Counted from the stretch's first letter, positions 34,915-43,846 are shown. The stretch: 64,000 bases of DNA from Planctomycetota bacterium (GCA_029260735.1 JAJDCR010000141.1:92758-156757), one strand, 5' to 3'. Numbers and translations: made by a program. Notes: generated by a model from the letters alone, not told the origin.

Positions 34915-35251
34915 TTCGATGGAAGAGAAACTCCTGGCATTACGTCAGAAATATGTAAGAAAACTTCCTCAACGACTTCAAAACTTATACCAGCATTGGG
35001 AATTACTTGAGAGTAAATATGAGATTTTACATGTAGACAAAATTTATCGCATTGTACATCAGTTAACTGGCTCAGGTAAAACCTATGGTTTTCCTGCTAT
35101 ATCAGAGACGGCTAGACTTTTAGAGATTAAATTTTATCAACTCAGAAAAGAGAAAACCACATCCTTATCATCAGAAGAAATAAAGCTCATTAAGGAATGG
35201 ATATCTGAGTTTGATAAAGCTTGCCAAGAAGCGATTAAACAATGTATCTAA
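34901..35251 (+). CDS. Hpt phosphotransfer protein
   Basis: The 116 residues form a four-helix bundle with the Hpt signature VHQLTGSGKTYGF (His about 53), equivalent to the usual HxLKGxxxxxG. It would relay phosphate between the receivers encoded just upstream. It has no other domain. This gene closes the cluster; a carbamate kinase gene follows after 76 bases. Confidence 0.85.
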   Translation: MSAPDSMEEKLLALRQKYVRKLPQRLQNLYQHWELLESKYEILHVDKIYRIVHQLTGSGKTYGFPAISETARLLEIKFYQLRKEKTTSLSSEEIKLIKEWISEFDKACQEAIKQCI

Positions 35252-35327
35252 AATATTAATTCATTAAAAGAACACCTACATTCACTTTGACTGGCGAAAG
35301 TGGGAAACATCAAGAGAAAGCAAAACT

Positions 35328-36269
35328 ATGGGACATACCTTTGTTGTCGCTGTTGGGGGTAATTCTTTAATTAAAGATGCTAATCATCAGAGCGTACCCG
35401 ATCAGTGGCTGGCTGTATACGAAACATGCAGTCATATTGCCGATATGTGCGAACTAGATGATCGTTTAGTTATTGTTCACGGAAATGGGCCTCAGGTGGG
35501 ATTTATTTTGCTCCGTTCCGAAAAATGTAGGAGTTTCTTACACAGAGTTCCTCTAGATACTTGCGATGCCGATACCCAAGGAGCTATTGGTTATCAAATT
35601 CAACAGGCTTTAGGTAACGAGTTTCACAAACGAAAAATAACAAAGCCTATAACGAGTATTGTCACCCAAGTACTCGTTGACAAAAACGACCCCAACTTTG
35701 AAAGTCCATCTAAACCTATAGGGATATTCTACACAAAAGAAGAAGCAGATATGTACGGGCAATACGAAGGCTGGATCATAAAACAAGATTCTGATCGAGG
35801 CTATCGACGAGTAGTTCCTTCTCCTCGTCCCATAGAGATTATTGAAAAAGAAGCGGTGCTTCGTTTACTCGATAACGGTTTTGCTGTGATCGCTGGAGGA
35901 GGTGGCGGTATCCCTGTTATTAGGGATGATTCAGGACTTTTACAGGGAGTAGAAGGAGTAATTGATAAAGACTACACAGCTTCTCTTTTAGCCAAGGACA
36001 TTGGAGCAGATGTTCTAATCATATCAACAACAGTAGAGAAGGTAGCACTTAATTGGGGAACACCTGAGCAAGTGGAGCTAGACTACGTTACTTTAGCTGA
36101 GGCAAAAAGGTATGTTGAAGAAGGACATTTTGCTAAGGGGAGCATGTTGCCCAAAATGGACGCAGCTATCCAGTTCATAGAAGGAGGAGGGAAAATGGTC
36201 ATTATCACAAAACCTTCTACCTTAAAACAAGCGGTAAAAGGAACAACGGGTACACATATCGTTCCTTAG
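35328..36269 (+). CDS. arcC: carbamate kinase
   Basis: The enzyme makes ATP from carbamoyl phosphate and ADP (reversible). The 313 residues carry VVAVGGNSLI, VIVHGNGPQVG, VIAGGGGGIPV and the C-terminal GTTGTHI motif of the family. Full length is normal. Arginine deiminase and ornithine carbamoyltransferase genes, usual partners in the arc pathway, are not adjacent. It may work with a catabolic carbamoyltransferase encoded elsewhere. It converges on the ATP synthase operon. Confidence 0.95.
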   Translation: MGHTFVVAVGGNSLIKDANHQSVPDQWLAVYETCSHIADMCELDDRLVIVHGNGPQVGFILLRSEKCRSFLHRVPLDTCDADTQGAIGYQIQQALGNEFHKRKITKPITSIVTQVLVDKNDPNFESPSKPIGIFYTKEEADMYGQYEGWIIKQDSDRGYRRVVPSPRPIEIIEKEAVLRLLDNGFAVIAGGGGGIPVIRDDSGLLQGVEGVIDKDYTASLLAKDIGADVLIISTTVEKVALNWGTPEQVELDYVTLAEAKRYVEEGHFAKGSMLPKMDAAIQFIEGGGKMVIITKPSTLKQAVKGTTGTHIVP

Positions 36270-36347
36270 AGGTTTTCTGACCACATCTTTATAAAAAAAT
36301 GGAGAATTGTCGCTTACCTGAAAACGTTACTCATAAAAAGACTTTTT

Positions 36348-36379
36348 ATTGTCATTCCCGCGAAGGCAGGAATGACAAT
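36348..36379. repeat. dRS3-like palindromic repeat between arcC and atpC
   Basis: ATTGTCATTCC (36348-36358) and GGAATGACAAT (36369-36379) form a perfect 11-bp stem around CGCGAAGGCA. The core ATTCC-CGCGAAGGC-GGAAT resembles a palindromic repeat widespread in bacteria (dRS3-like in Neisseria). It may also stop transcription from both sides. Confidence 0.7.
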
Positions 36380-36446
36380 GAAATAGCTATAGTAATAAGA
36401 ACGATCTCAGACAAACACAACTCTCCATTACAAGATTAGCAAATCT

Positions 36447-36827
36447 CTAATTCGCTTCGATAGCATCGAGAACTTTCAACTTTGCTTTGGTCTTTTGGAT
36501 GGCGGAGTGTTCTTTTTCCCCCATACCACTTAACTCTTGCTGTAAATTCTCTCGAGAAAGATGTTTTTTTCCCAAAGCAAAATCACAAAGAATCGAAAGT
36601 TGATTATCCCTAATTTGGGCAACTCCCGATTCAATGTAGTAATGATGCCATTGATTATCGAGATTCAGTCGAAGCCCACCCACTCCCAACATCAAGACAG
36701 AAGGAGCATGGTTATAACAAACCATCCATTCACCATCCACTGCTGGTAAAACACATTCGACGATGTCTCCTTCAAAGAGACTCGCTTCAGGTGTTTGGAT
36801 AAGGCATCTGATTTTCTTTTCTGGCAT
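36447..36827 (-). CDS. atpC: F1 ATP synthase epsilon subunit
   Basis: This is the central-stalk subunit coupling the c ring to F1. The 126 residues show the beta-sandwich N-terminal domain (CLIQTPEASLFEGDIVECVLPAVDGEWMV, partly) and a helical C-terminal hairpin. The usual family segment for pH-gradient coupling (GG-L-like GVGGLRLNL) is present. It is the last gene of the operon, 12 bases after atpD. Confidence 0.93.
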   Translation of the reverse strand: MPEKKIRCLIQTPEASLFEGDIVECVLPAVDGEWMVCYNHAPSVLMLGVGGLRLNLDNQWHHYYIESGVAQIRDNQLSILCDFALGKKHLSRENLQQELSGMGEKEHSAIQKTKAKLKVLDAIEAN

Positions 36828-36839
36828 GCTTCACCTTTG

Positions 36840-38276
36840 TTATTTGTTCATTTTTTCTGCTTTGGCAACAGCTTCCTCAATAGTACCTACGTACATAAAC
36901 GCAGATTCAGGAAGATGATCGTAGTTACCAGAAACCAACTCTTTAAAGCTACGAACAGTGTCTTCGCGTTTTACGTAAACACCTGTTACACCTGTGAATA
37001 TTTCTGCAACATGGAAAGGTTGAGAAAGGAATCTTTCGATTCGACGAGCGCGGTGCACAATCAATTTATCGTCTTCAGAGAGTTCTTCTACCCCTAAGAT
37101 AGCGATAATGTCTTGTAGTTCTTTGTAGCGTTGTAGGATATTTTGTACTTGTCGAGCCACTTCGTAGTGTTCTTCACCAAGATACTGAGCATCCATAATG
37201 CGCGAAGAAGAGGCCAAAGGATCAACTGCAGGAAAAATACCTTTTTCCACAATCGCTCGAGAAAGGTTAGTCGTTGCATCCAAGTGAGTAAAAGCTGTCG
37301 CAGGTGCTGGGTCAGTGTAGTCATCCGCTGGTACATAAATAGCTTGGATAGAGGTAATCGCTCCCTTGTCTGTAGAGGTAATACGCTCTTGCAAAGCACC
37401 CATTTCTGTGGCCAAGTTAGGTTGGTATCCTACCGCAGAAGGCATACGCCCCATCAAAGCGGACACTTCGGAACCAGCTTGGGTAAAACGGAAGATATTG
37501 TCAATGAAAAGAAGAATATCTTTTCCTGCTGTATCTCGGAAATGCTCTGCCATAGTTAAGCCACTGAGAGCTACACGTAAACGAGCTCCCGGTGGTTCGT
37601 TCATTTGTCCATAAACGAGAGCGGTTTTATCCAAAACGGTACCGCCTTCAATTTTGGCTTCCTGCATCTCTAGCCAAAGGTCATTTCCTTCACGAGTACG
37701 TTCTCCTACACCACAAAAGACAGAGTAACCATCGTGTACTTTTGCGATGTTGTTGATCAACTCTTGAATAATAACCGTTTTTCCTACTCCAGCTCCCCCA
37801 AAAAGCCCCGTCTTTCCCCCTTTAACGTAAGGAGCAAGAAGGTCGATAACCTTAATACCGGTTTCAAAAATCTCGGTTTTTGGTTCTAATCGAGTTAATG
37901 CTGGTGGTTCTGCAAAAATAGGACGTTTTTCTTTTGCATTAACTGGTCCTCTACCATCAATAGGATCACCAGTTAAATTAAAAATACGACCTAAAACTTC
38001 TTCTCCCACAGGAACTTGCACGGGAGAACCAGTGTCAATAATTTTAAGTCCTCTTCGAAGGCCGTCGGTGGAGCCCAAAGCAATTCCACGTACCTGGTTA
38101 TTTCCCAGGTGTTGTTGGGTTTCAATGGTCAGTATGCCACCTTCTTCCCCTTCTCGTTCAATAACCAAAGCATTGTGAATCTCTGGTAATTGTCTCGCAG
38201 GGAATTCAGCATCGACAACAGAGCCAATTAATTGGACGATCTTGCCTTCTGTTCCAGATACTTGAGTTTTTGTCAT
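36840..38276 (-). CDS. atpD: F1 ATP synthase beta subunit
   Basis: This is the catalytic subunit. The 478 residues include P-loop GGAGVGKT, GERTREGNDLW (catalytic Glu) and the DELSEED-equivalent ELSEDDKL. ALSGLTMAEHFRD and the C-terminal helical domain are normal. It sits 2 bases after atpG. Confidence 0.98.
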   Translation of the reverse strand: MTKTQVSGTEGKIVQLIGSVVDAEFPARQLPEIHNALVIEREGEEGGILTIETQQHLGNNQVRGIALGSTDGLRRGLKIIDTGSPVQVPVGEEVLGRIFNLTGDPIDGRGPVNAKEKRPIFAEPPALTRLEPKTEIFETGIKVIDLLAPYVKGGKTGLFGGAGVGKTVIIQELINNIAKVHDGYSVFCGVGERTREGNDLWLEMQEAKIEGGTVLDKTALVYGQMNEPPGARLRVALSGLTMAEHFRDTAGKDILLFIDNIFRFTQAGSEVSALMGRMPSAVGYQPNLATEMGALQERITSTDKGAITSIQAIYVPADDYTDPAPATAFTHLDATTNLSRAIVEKGIFPAVDPLASSSRIMDAQYLGEEHYEVARQVQNILQRYKELQDIIAILGVEELSEDDKLIVHRARRIERFLSQPFHVAEIFTGVTGVYVKREDTVRSFKELVSGNYDHLPESAFMYVGTIEEAVAKAEKMNK

Positions 38277-38278
38277 GA

Positions 38279-39154
38279 TTAACCTTTCTTCAATGCCCGG
38301 ACAGCACCCATAATTTCAGAGAGTTCTGTGGTAATTTTAGCTTGTCGAGCACGATTGTACTTCCGGGTCAATTCCTTGATCATATTGGAAGCGTTTTCGG
38401 TTGCGGCATTCATCGCAATCATTCTCTGAACGTGCTCACTAGCAGCTGCTTCTAAAAACAAAGTAAAGAAGTTAGCGCTAATATTTTTAGGAACCACGTA
38501 TTCAAAGATATCTTTTGCGTTGGGGTGAGCAGTATAGTCTGCTGAGGATTTTGAAGTATTGTATTCTCCTAAAGGAAAAGGCAATACTGTTGTTACCTGT
38601 GCGTTTTGTTGAGAGGCACTGGCAAAATCCATGGAAACCACTTTGAGTTCATCAATCTTTAAAGTAACGTACTGTTCCATAAACATTTCCGCAATAACCT
38701 TTAGCTCAGCATAGCTAGGATTATCAGAAAAGTTTAAGTAATTTTTCCGTTCCAAATCTTTACGATAGGTATTAAAGAAAGTAACCCCTTTTTTACCAAC
38801 AACGTGCAATTGTAACTCTTGCCCTTTATCTTGGATTTCTTTGATTGCTTCTTCAGCAGCATCCAAAAGCCGGGTATTGTAAGCACCACACAAACCTCGT
38901 TGAGACGTCAAAACCAAAAGAGCCACCTTATTTTGAGAGCTATGCTCTTGGGTCAAAGGATGTTGCAATTGGCTATCAGAAGCCATTAAGTCGGCCAACA
39001 GGCCATTCATCCTTTGAGTATAAGGTTGGATCGCATGTACTCTTCTTGTGGCCACTTTGAATTTTGCAGCGGCAATCAAAGCCATGGTTTTGGTGATTTT
39101 TTTGATATTTGTGGCGCTTTTACGACGCTTTATAATCGTTTTTATTTCAGCCAT
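38279..39154 (-). CDS. atpG: F1 ATP synthase gamma subunit
   Basis: The rotor shaft. The 291 residues have the conserved N-terminal helix (KRRKSATNIKKITKTMALIAAAK) in substance and the C-terminal helix with NAATENASNMIKEL and YNRARQAKITTELSEI. The Rossmann-like middle domain (LTSQRGLCGAYNTRL) is complete. It is 2 bases from atpA and atpD on either side. Confidence 0.96.
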   Translation of the reverse strand: MAEIKTIIKRRKSATNIKKITKTMALIAAAKFKVATRRVHAIQPYTQRMNGLLADLMASDSQLQHPLTQEHSSQNKVALLVLTSQRGLCGAYNTRLLDAAEEAIKEIQDKGQELQLHVVGKKGVTFFNTYRKDLERKNYLNFSDNPSYAELKVIAEMFMEQYVTLKIDELKVVSMDFASASQQNAQVTTVLPFPLGEYNTSKSSADYTAHPNAKDIFEYVVPKNISANFFTLFLEAAASEHVQRMIAMNAATENASNMIKELTRKYNRARQAKITTELSEIMGAVRALKKG

Positions 39155-39156
39155 TA

Positions 39157-40671
39157 CTATTTACTCGATTGCCATTGTTTTTTGTAGTTTGCGATAACTT
39201 TGTTGAGTTCTGTTTTCAACTCATCGGTCAAAGTCTTTTGATCGGCTAGTTTGTCCCAAAGCTCTTTGTGCTCGGTTTTAACCGTATCCAAAAGTCCCGT
39301 TTCAAATTGCGAAACTCTTTTCACATCGACATCGTCAAGGTAGCCTTCAGCTCCGGCATAAACCGCAACAACTTGGTCAATAACATTCATGGGCTTACAA
39401 ATACCTTGCTTCAAAAGCTCCACCATTCTTTTCCCTCTTTCGAGTTGTCGAGAGGCTGCTTTATCTAGGTCTGTTCCCAACTGAGCAAAGGCTTCTAGTT
39501 CACGGAAGGCAGCAAGGTCAAGACGCAAGCTTCCCGCAATTTGCTTCATCGCTTTAATTTGAGCATTACCACCTACACGAGATACCGAGACCCCTACATC
39601 AATCGCAGGACGAACTCCCGCAAAGAAAAGATCGGGGACTAAGTAAATCTGACCATCGGTAATCGAAATAACGTTGGTCGGAATGTAAGCGGACACTTCC
39701 CCTTCTTGGGTTTCAATAATGGGTAAAGCGGTCAATGATCCTCCCCCTAATTCTTCAGAGAGACGAGCAGCTCGCTCCAAAAGACGAGAATGCAAATAGA
39801 AAACATCTCCAGGGTAAGCTTCCCGTCCTGGAGGGCGACCTAGTAGAAGCGAAATCTCGCGGTAAGCAACCGCATGCTTAGAAAGGTCATCGTAGATAAC
39901 TAAGGTATCTTTTCCTTGGAGCATAAAATGCTCAGCAACTGTGCAACCAGTATAAGGAGCAATATATTGCAAAGGAGCCGCTTCCGAAGCAGAAGCAGAA
40001 ACTACGATAGTATAATCCATCGCTCCATTTTGCTCTAAAAGATCAATAATAGAAGCAACCGTAGATTCTTTTTGTCCAATAGCAACGTATACGCAGATAA
40101 CTCCTGAATCTTTTTGGTTGATGATGGCATCAATCGCAACAGCAGTTTTCCCTGTACGACGGTCACCAATGATCAACTCACGTTGTCCTCGACCAATAGG
40201 AATCATCGCATCAATCGCTTTAATTCCTGTTTGTAAAGGAACATTTACAGGCTGTCTTTCGGCAATCCCTGGAGCAGGACTTTCAACAGGACGCTTAATA
40301 TCTGTCTTGATAGGGCCTTTACCATCTTTAGGTTGCCCTAAAGGATCAATGACTCTCCCAATAACTGCTTCGCCACAAGGAACTTGTAATACGTATCCTG
40401 TACACTCTACCGTAAATCCTTCATGGATTTTGGTGTAGTCGCCGAGGATAATGGCTCCAATGCTATCTTCTTCGAGATTAAATACCTGCCCGTAAACATC
40501 ATTTTCAAACTTAAGCATTTCACCGGCCAAAGCATTTTTCAGGCCATAAATGCGGGCAATACCATCTCCCACTTCAATGACGCGACCAACTTCAGAGACT
40601 TCCAGTTGGCCACCATATTGTTGAATTTCTTCGCGAATGATGGACGCGATTTCGTCTGGTTTAAATCCCAT
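39157..40671 (-). CDS. atpA: F1 ATP synthase alpha subunit
   Basis: Nucleotide-binding, largely non-catalytic subunit. From ATG 40671 it has 504 residues, starting MGFKPDEIASII as the family does. An in-frame GTG at 40680 would add three residues. P-loop GDRRTGKTAVAIDAI, the VYVAIGQK strand and ISVSRVGGNAQ-type motif (VSVSRVGGNAQ) are present. The start overlaps the end of atpH. Confidence 0.98.
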   Translation of the reverse strand: MGFKPDEIASIIREEIQQYGGQLEVSEVGRVIEVGDGIARIYGLKNALAGEMLKFENDVYGQVFNLEEDSIGAIILGDYTKIHEGFTVECTGYVLQVPCGEAVIGRVIDPLGQPKDGKGPIKTDIKRPVESPAPGIAERQPVNVPLQTGIKAIDAMIPIGRGQRELIIGDRRTGKTAVAIDAIINQKDSGVICVYVAIGQKESTVASIIDLLEQNGAMDYTIVVSASASEAAPLQYIAPYTGCTVAEHFMLQGKDTLVIYDDLSKHAVAYREISLLLGRPPGREAYPGDVFYLHSRLLERAARLSEELGGGSLTALPIIETQEGEVSAYIPTNVISITDGQIYLVPDLFFAGVRPAIDVGVSVSRVGGNAQIKAMKQIAGSLRLDLAAFRELEAFAQLGTDLDKAASRQLERGKRMVELLKQGICKPMNVIDQVVAVYAGAEGYLDDVDVKRVSQFETGLLDTVKTEHKELWDKLADQKTLTDELKTELNKVIANYKKQWQSSK

Positions 40672-41224
40672 ATGATACACTTCTTTCTGAAATACATTTT
40701 TTAATCTGGTTTAGGTGATACTTGATTGAGTTGTTCACAATAGTATCGTCTATCCTGATGATAAATCCGCCCAAAATATCTGGATTTACCTGTTCTTCCA
40801 ATATGATATCGGCTTGGAGCTTTTCTTTGAGTTTAAGAGTGATACGAGATCGGTTTTCTTCGGTGAGTTCATTGGCTGTTGTTACGCTCACTCGGACGAT
40901 ATCACTTTCTTCTTCCATCAGCTTTTCAATTTGGTGATAGATATCCTCTACCAGGGAAAAACCTCCGTTTTGTACTAAAACAGCAAGAAAATTAACCAGT
41001 AAGTCATGGCAATTTTTCCTCAGAGATTTTTCCAGCAATTCTTTTTTATTGACTCGACTTACTCCAGGAGCTTCCATAAAAACTCTAAAAGAGACTTCTT
41101 TTTGGACAAAATCGAGAAGTGCTTTATAGTCAGCTAAAATTTCTTCTCGCTCTTGCTCAGATTTCTCTTTGATGAGTTCATGTAAGCACTCAGCATAGGG
41201 TCGAGCTTGTTTTATGCTGCTCAT
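40661..41224 (-). CDS. atpH: F1 ATP synthase delta subunit
   Basis: Peripheral-stalk subunit linking F1 to subunit b. The 187 residues have the helical N-terminal bundle (KQARPYAECLHEL) and the C-terminal motif LGGFIIRIDDTIVNNSIKYHLNQ, which is the family signature. It overlaps atpA by 11 bases and follows atpF at 43 bases. Confidence 0.93.
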   Translation of the reverse strand: MSSIKQARPYAECLHELIKEKSEQEREEILADYKALLDFVQKEVSFRVFMEAPGVSRVNKKELLEKSLRKNCHDLLVNFLAVLVQNGGFSLVEDIYHQIEKLMEEESDIVRVSVTTANELTEENRSRITLKLKEKLQADIILEEQVNPDILGGFIIRIDDTIVNNSIKYHLNQIKKCISERSVSYGI

Positions 41225-41267
41225 AGCATTTCCTCAGTAAGGGCGACCGGCAGGGGTCGCCCCCACA

Positions 41268-41879
41268 TTAGTTTAGAGACTTCAGTGATTTGAACTTATC
41301 TAAGCCATCTTTGATAATTTCATCTTGAACCTTCTTATCCAAAGTTTTTTGGATGAGTTTAGTGCTGATGGAGACTGCCAGATCACCTGCCAAATCAAAA
41401 ATCTCTTTCACAGCTTTTTCTTTCGTCAGCTTAAGCTCTTGTTGGCTTCTTTCCTTGATCCGCTGACATTCATCATTAGCCTCTTTGAGTAAATTCTCTT
41501 TCGCGGCTTCTGCATCTTTACGGCCTTTGGCAATCAGATCTTTCACTTCAGCCTTCGCCGTTGTCAGTTTTTCTTCATAGTCTTTGAGCATTTTCTCAGC
41601 TTGTTCTCTCGCTTGTTCAGCTTCTTCGAGAGAATTTCGAATACGATCTTCACGATTTTGTAAAGAAGCCAAAAGAGGCTTCCAGGCAAGTTTTTTGAGG
41701 ATCAAAAAAGTGACCGCAAAAGCAACAATAGTCCAAACAACTAAACCAGACTTCACATCTAAAAGTCCAACTTTTGCATGTTCGCCATCACCGCCAGATG
41801 CCATTAGCAATGTTCCCGAGAAAAGGAACAAAACTAAGAAGATCGTCCATACTCTTCGACCGATTGACTTAGTCGACAT
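41268..41879 (-). CDS. atpF: Fo ATP synthase b subunit with signal peptide
   Basis: Peripheral stalk. The 203 residues begin with a basic, hydrophobic segment (RRVWTIFLVLFLFSGTLLMASG) that looks like a cleavable signal. A second helix follows (LVVWTIVAFAVTFLILKKLAW), the usual b-subunit anchor, then a long charged coiled coil. Canonical b subunits lack the first segment and are about 160 residues. From memory, N-terminal signals on AtpF occur in Bacteroidetes/PVC-type bacteria. It follows atpE at 34 bases. Confidence 0.92.
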   Translation of the reverse strand: MSTKSIGRRVWTIFLVLFLFSGTLLMASGGDGEHAKVGLLDVKSGLVVWTIVAFAVTFLILKKLAWKPLLASLQNREDRIRNSLEEAEQAREQAEKMLKDYEEKLTTAKAEVKDLIAKGRKDAEAAKENLLKEANDECQRIKERSQQELKLTKEKAVKEIFDLAGDLAVSISTKLIQKTLDKKVQDEIIKDGLDKFKSLKSLN

Positions 41880-41913
41880 GGAGAATCCTTTTTCTTAATG
41901 ACAAGTTCAAAGA

Positions 41914-42156
41914 CTAGCCAGCAAATTTTAGTTGAATCAAGAAGCAAACAACGATTGCGAAAAGGGTTACACCTTCGATCAAAGCCGCAGTTAAAATCAT
42001 CGCACCTTGAATATCTTTGGTCGCTTCTGGTTGACGAGCCATACTTTCAACAGCGCTAGCACCAATTTTACCAATACCAATACCAGCACCAATTACTGCC
42101 AAAGCTGCTCCAACAGCAGCGCCTAAAAGGGCTAAATTCATGTTTTTCTCCTTCAA
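41914..42156 (-). CDS. atpE: Fo ATP synthase c subunit
   Basis: Proteolipid of the rotor ring. The 80 residues form two helices with the RQPEA loop and the ion-carrying Glu in AALIEGVTLFA. The Na+-type signature (Gln in helix 1, Ser/Thr after the Glu) is absent (GIGIGKIG; Glu followed by Gly), so H+ coupling is inferred. Helix 1 is Gly/Ala-rich as usual. Confidence 0.96.
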   Translation of the reverse strand: MKEKNMNLALLGAAVGAALAVIGAGIGIGKIGASAVESMARQPEATKDIQGAMILTAALIEGVTLFAIVVCFLIQLKFAG

Positions 42157-42197
42157 ATAATTTCATTACAAATTTCAAACTAAAGTTCAAATGTCTT

Positions 42198-42989
42198 TTA
42201 ATGCTGTGGATGGACAGACATTCCGATAAATACCGAAGTCAAAAAGACAAAGATATAGGCTTGTAAAAACGCCACAAAAATTTCTAGCATATTTACAGCA
42301 CAGGCTGCTAGGACCGATATCCCAATTACGGGAATATTTTTAAAAGTAAAAATAAATCCTAGAAAAGCCAAAAGAACAACGTGGCCAGCAGACATATTTG
42401 CAAACAAACGAATTGCTAATGCAGCTGGTTTGATGAGGTGTCCTAAAACTTCGACGACCAACATGAGAGGCCATAAGGCTTTCGGAACTGGAGGAACAAT
42501 GGATTCAAGATAGTGCTTTAATCCATTTTTCTGAATTCCCGCTAAGTGTATCACAACGAAACTAATTAAAGCTAATCCCACGGCAACGGAAAAGTTACCG
42601 GTGGCTGTTGCTCCAAAGGGTATTAATCCCAACAAGTTGCAAAAGAGAATGAAAAAGAACAGTGTCCAGAGATAGGGCAAAAATCGATCTCCATCCTCTT
42701 TTCCGATGTTTGTTCGAACGACATCATCTCTTAAAAAAAGAAGAATCGCTTCGAAAAAATTTCGGAATCCTGTAGGAACTAAAGACTTCCGATTACAAAT
42801 TAACGGAAAAATAGCCACCATTAGGGTGGTTGCCAACCACATCATTACCACATGTTTTGTGATGGAAAGATCCATTCCAAATAATTCAAAATGAGGAAGA
42901 GGGACTGTCACATCAACACTTAGAATCGAAAATTCTAAAACATTGCTATCCGCCAAATGGTGGATAATGTCAATTTTGTCGTCTGACAT
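42198..42989 (-). CDS. atpB: Fo ATP synthase a subunit
   Basis: The stator half-channel. The 263 residues have five or more helices. The essential Arg is in LAIRLFANMSAGH, and LLGLIPFGATATGNFSV is the preceding conserved helix. The protein starts with a soluble stretch of about 45 residues. It is 10 bases downstream of the AtpI-like gene. Confidence 0.95.
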   Translation of the reverse strand: MSDDKIDIIHHLADSNVLEFSILSVDVTVPLPHFELFGMDLSITKHVVMMWLATTLMVAIFPLICNRKSLVPTGFRNFFEAILLFLRDDVVRTNIGKEDGDRFLPYLWTLFFFILFCNLLGLIPFGATATGNFSVAVGLALISFVVIHLAGIQKNGLKHYLESIVPPVPKALWPLMLVVEVLGHLIKPAALAIRLFANMSAGHVVLLAFLGFIFTFKNIPVIGISVLAACAVNMLEIFVAFLQAYIFVFLTSVFIGMSVHPQH

Positions 42990-42999
42990 AAAATTCTCT

Positions 43000-43245
43000 C
43001 TATTGATGTAGTTTTTTCTCTAAATAGAGTACATCGTATAACAGGGAAATAAAATAGAAAAGTACCAACCACCCAGCTATACCATCCATCGGCCAATCTG
43101 TAGTAAAATGAAGGCATACAAAGATGGTAAGAGTGCCAAAGAAACGGATTCCTAGACTTACAAAAGAGGAAGTTATAGGGGATTTGTTCCGTGAAACCAT
43201 GACCAGCTTCACAATGATGCTTGTGCCGATTGCCAATAACACCAC
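43000..43245 (-). CDS. AtpI/AtpR-like small membrane protein, start uncertain
   Basis: From GTG 43245 the product is 81 residues with about three helices, shorter than AtpI (usually 110-130). The frame stays open upstream to about 43368 and encodes two more hydrophobic segments (LLYNYLLLILPCCLVFSILTY, abridged, and FNIFVAVGVVLLAIG). That extended region contains no ATG, GTG or TTG. Either a rare start codon (ATA/ATC near 43360) is used or the short form is real. Position between AtpZ-like and atpB genes supports an AtpI role in ATP synthase assembly. Confidence 0.65.
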   Translation of the reverse strand: MVLLAIGTSIIVKLVMVSRNKSPITSSFVSLGIRFFGTLTIFVCLHFTTDWPMDGIAGWLVLFYFISLLYDVLYLEKKLHQ

Positions 43246-43361
43246 TCCTACTGCTACAAAAATATTGAATACTTGGTAGGAGGAAAAGTAGTAGTATGTT
43301 AGTATAGAAAATACTAAACAGCAAGGTAAGATGAGAAGAAGATAGTTATATAATAAATGGA

Positions 43362-43544
43362 TTATTTTTTATTGATCTCCTGCATTAGGACATACATGCT
43401 CATGGAAAAACCGATTACCACGCCTAGGAAGAGAAAAAGGGGGGCCGTATGTAGCTTTTGATCGAGGTAATTTCCGGATAAGAAAAATCCGAGAAATGTA
43501 AGAATGAAGACTATTCCCACATGAGAATAGCGATAATAATCCAT
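43362..43544 (-). CDS. AtpZ-like small membrane protein
   Basis: The 60 residues form two helices (GIVFILTFLGFFLSGNYLD and APLFLFLGVVIGFSMSMYVL) separated by a short DQKLHT turn. This is the layout of the AtpZ/AtpQ family encoded at the head of many atp operons, thought to help assembly or ion supply. AAGGTAA precedes the ATG. It is the first gene of the operon. Confidence 0.8.
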   Translation of the reverse strand: MDYYRYSHVGIVFILTFLGFFLSGNYLDQKLHTAPLFLFLGVVIGFSMSMYVLMQEINKK

Positions 43545-43685
43545 TGTTTAATTACCTTATTTAGTTGAGAATAGTGATATGCTAAAAGAAAATGAAGAAA
43601 TCATTTTTTAATAAATATGTCACATTCAAATATCAAAAATTTTGGCCAAATGTACAAGGTACACCTGCAATCGATTTCTCGAATT

Positions 43686-43714
43686 AGTATAGAAAAATGG
43701 AAAAACAAAGTCAA
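43686..43714 (-). promoter_or_regulatory. sigma-70-type promoter of the ATP synthase operon
   Basis: On the minus strand TTGACT (43714-43709), 17 bases, TATACT (43691-43686). The leader to the first gene is about 135 bases and contains small palindromes (TTTGGCCAAA at 43641-43650; TGTAC-AAG-GTACA at 43651-43663). Confidence 0.65.
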
Positions 43715-43741
43715 GAAAAATAATCTAGACATAGTTTTTTA

Positions 43742-43771
43742 TTGCAATCCCTAAAAAACATTCGTTACAAT
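43742..43771 (+). promoter_or_regulatory. promoter of the pgsA operon
   Basis: TTGCAA (43742-43747), 18 bases, TACAAT (43766-43771), about 75 bases before pgsA. With the divergent atp promoter it fills the 302-base intergenic gap. Confidence 0.45.
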
Positions 43772-43846
43772 CAGAGGCACTATGTGGTTAGCAAGGGAAA
43801 AGACAAAATTTTACCATAGGCATCCAAAAGGAAACCAAAAAAGCAT

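Noticed and set aside
42935..43324. 129-residue minus-strand frame overlapping atpB and the AtpI-like gene
   Set aside because: Only its first part is hydrophobic by overlap; the rest reads as a non-protein-like shadow of the AtpI-like and atpB frames.
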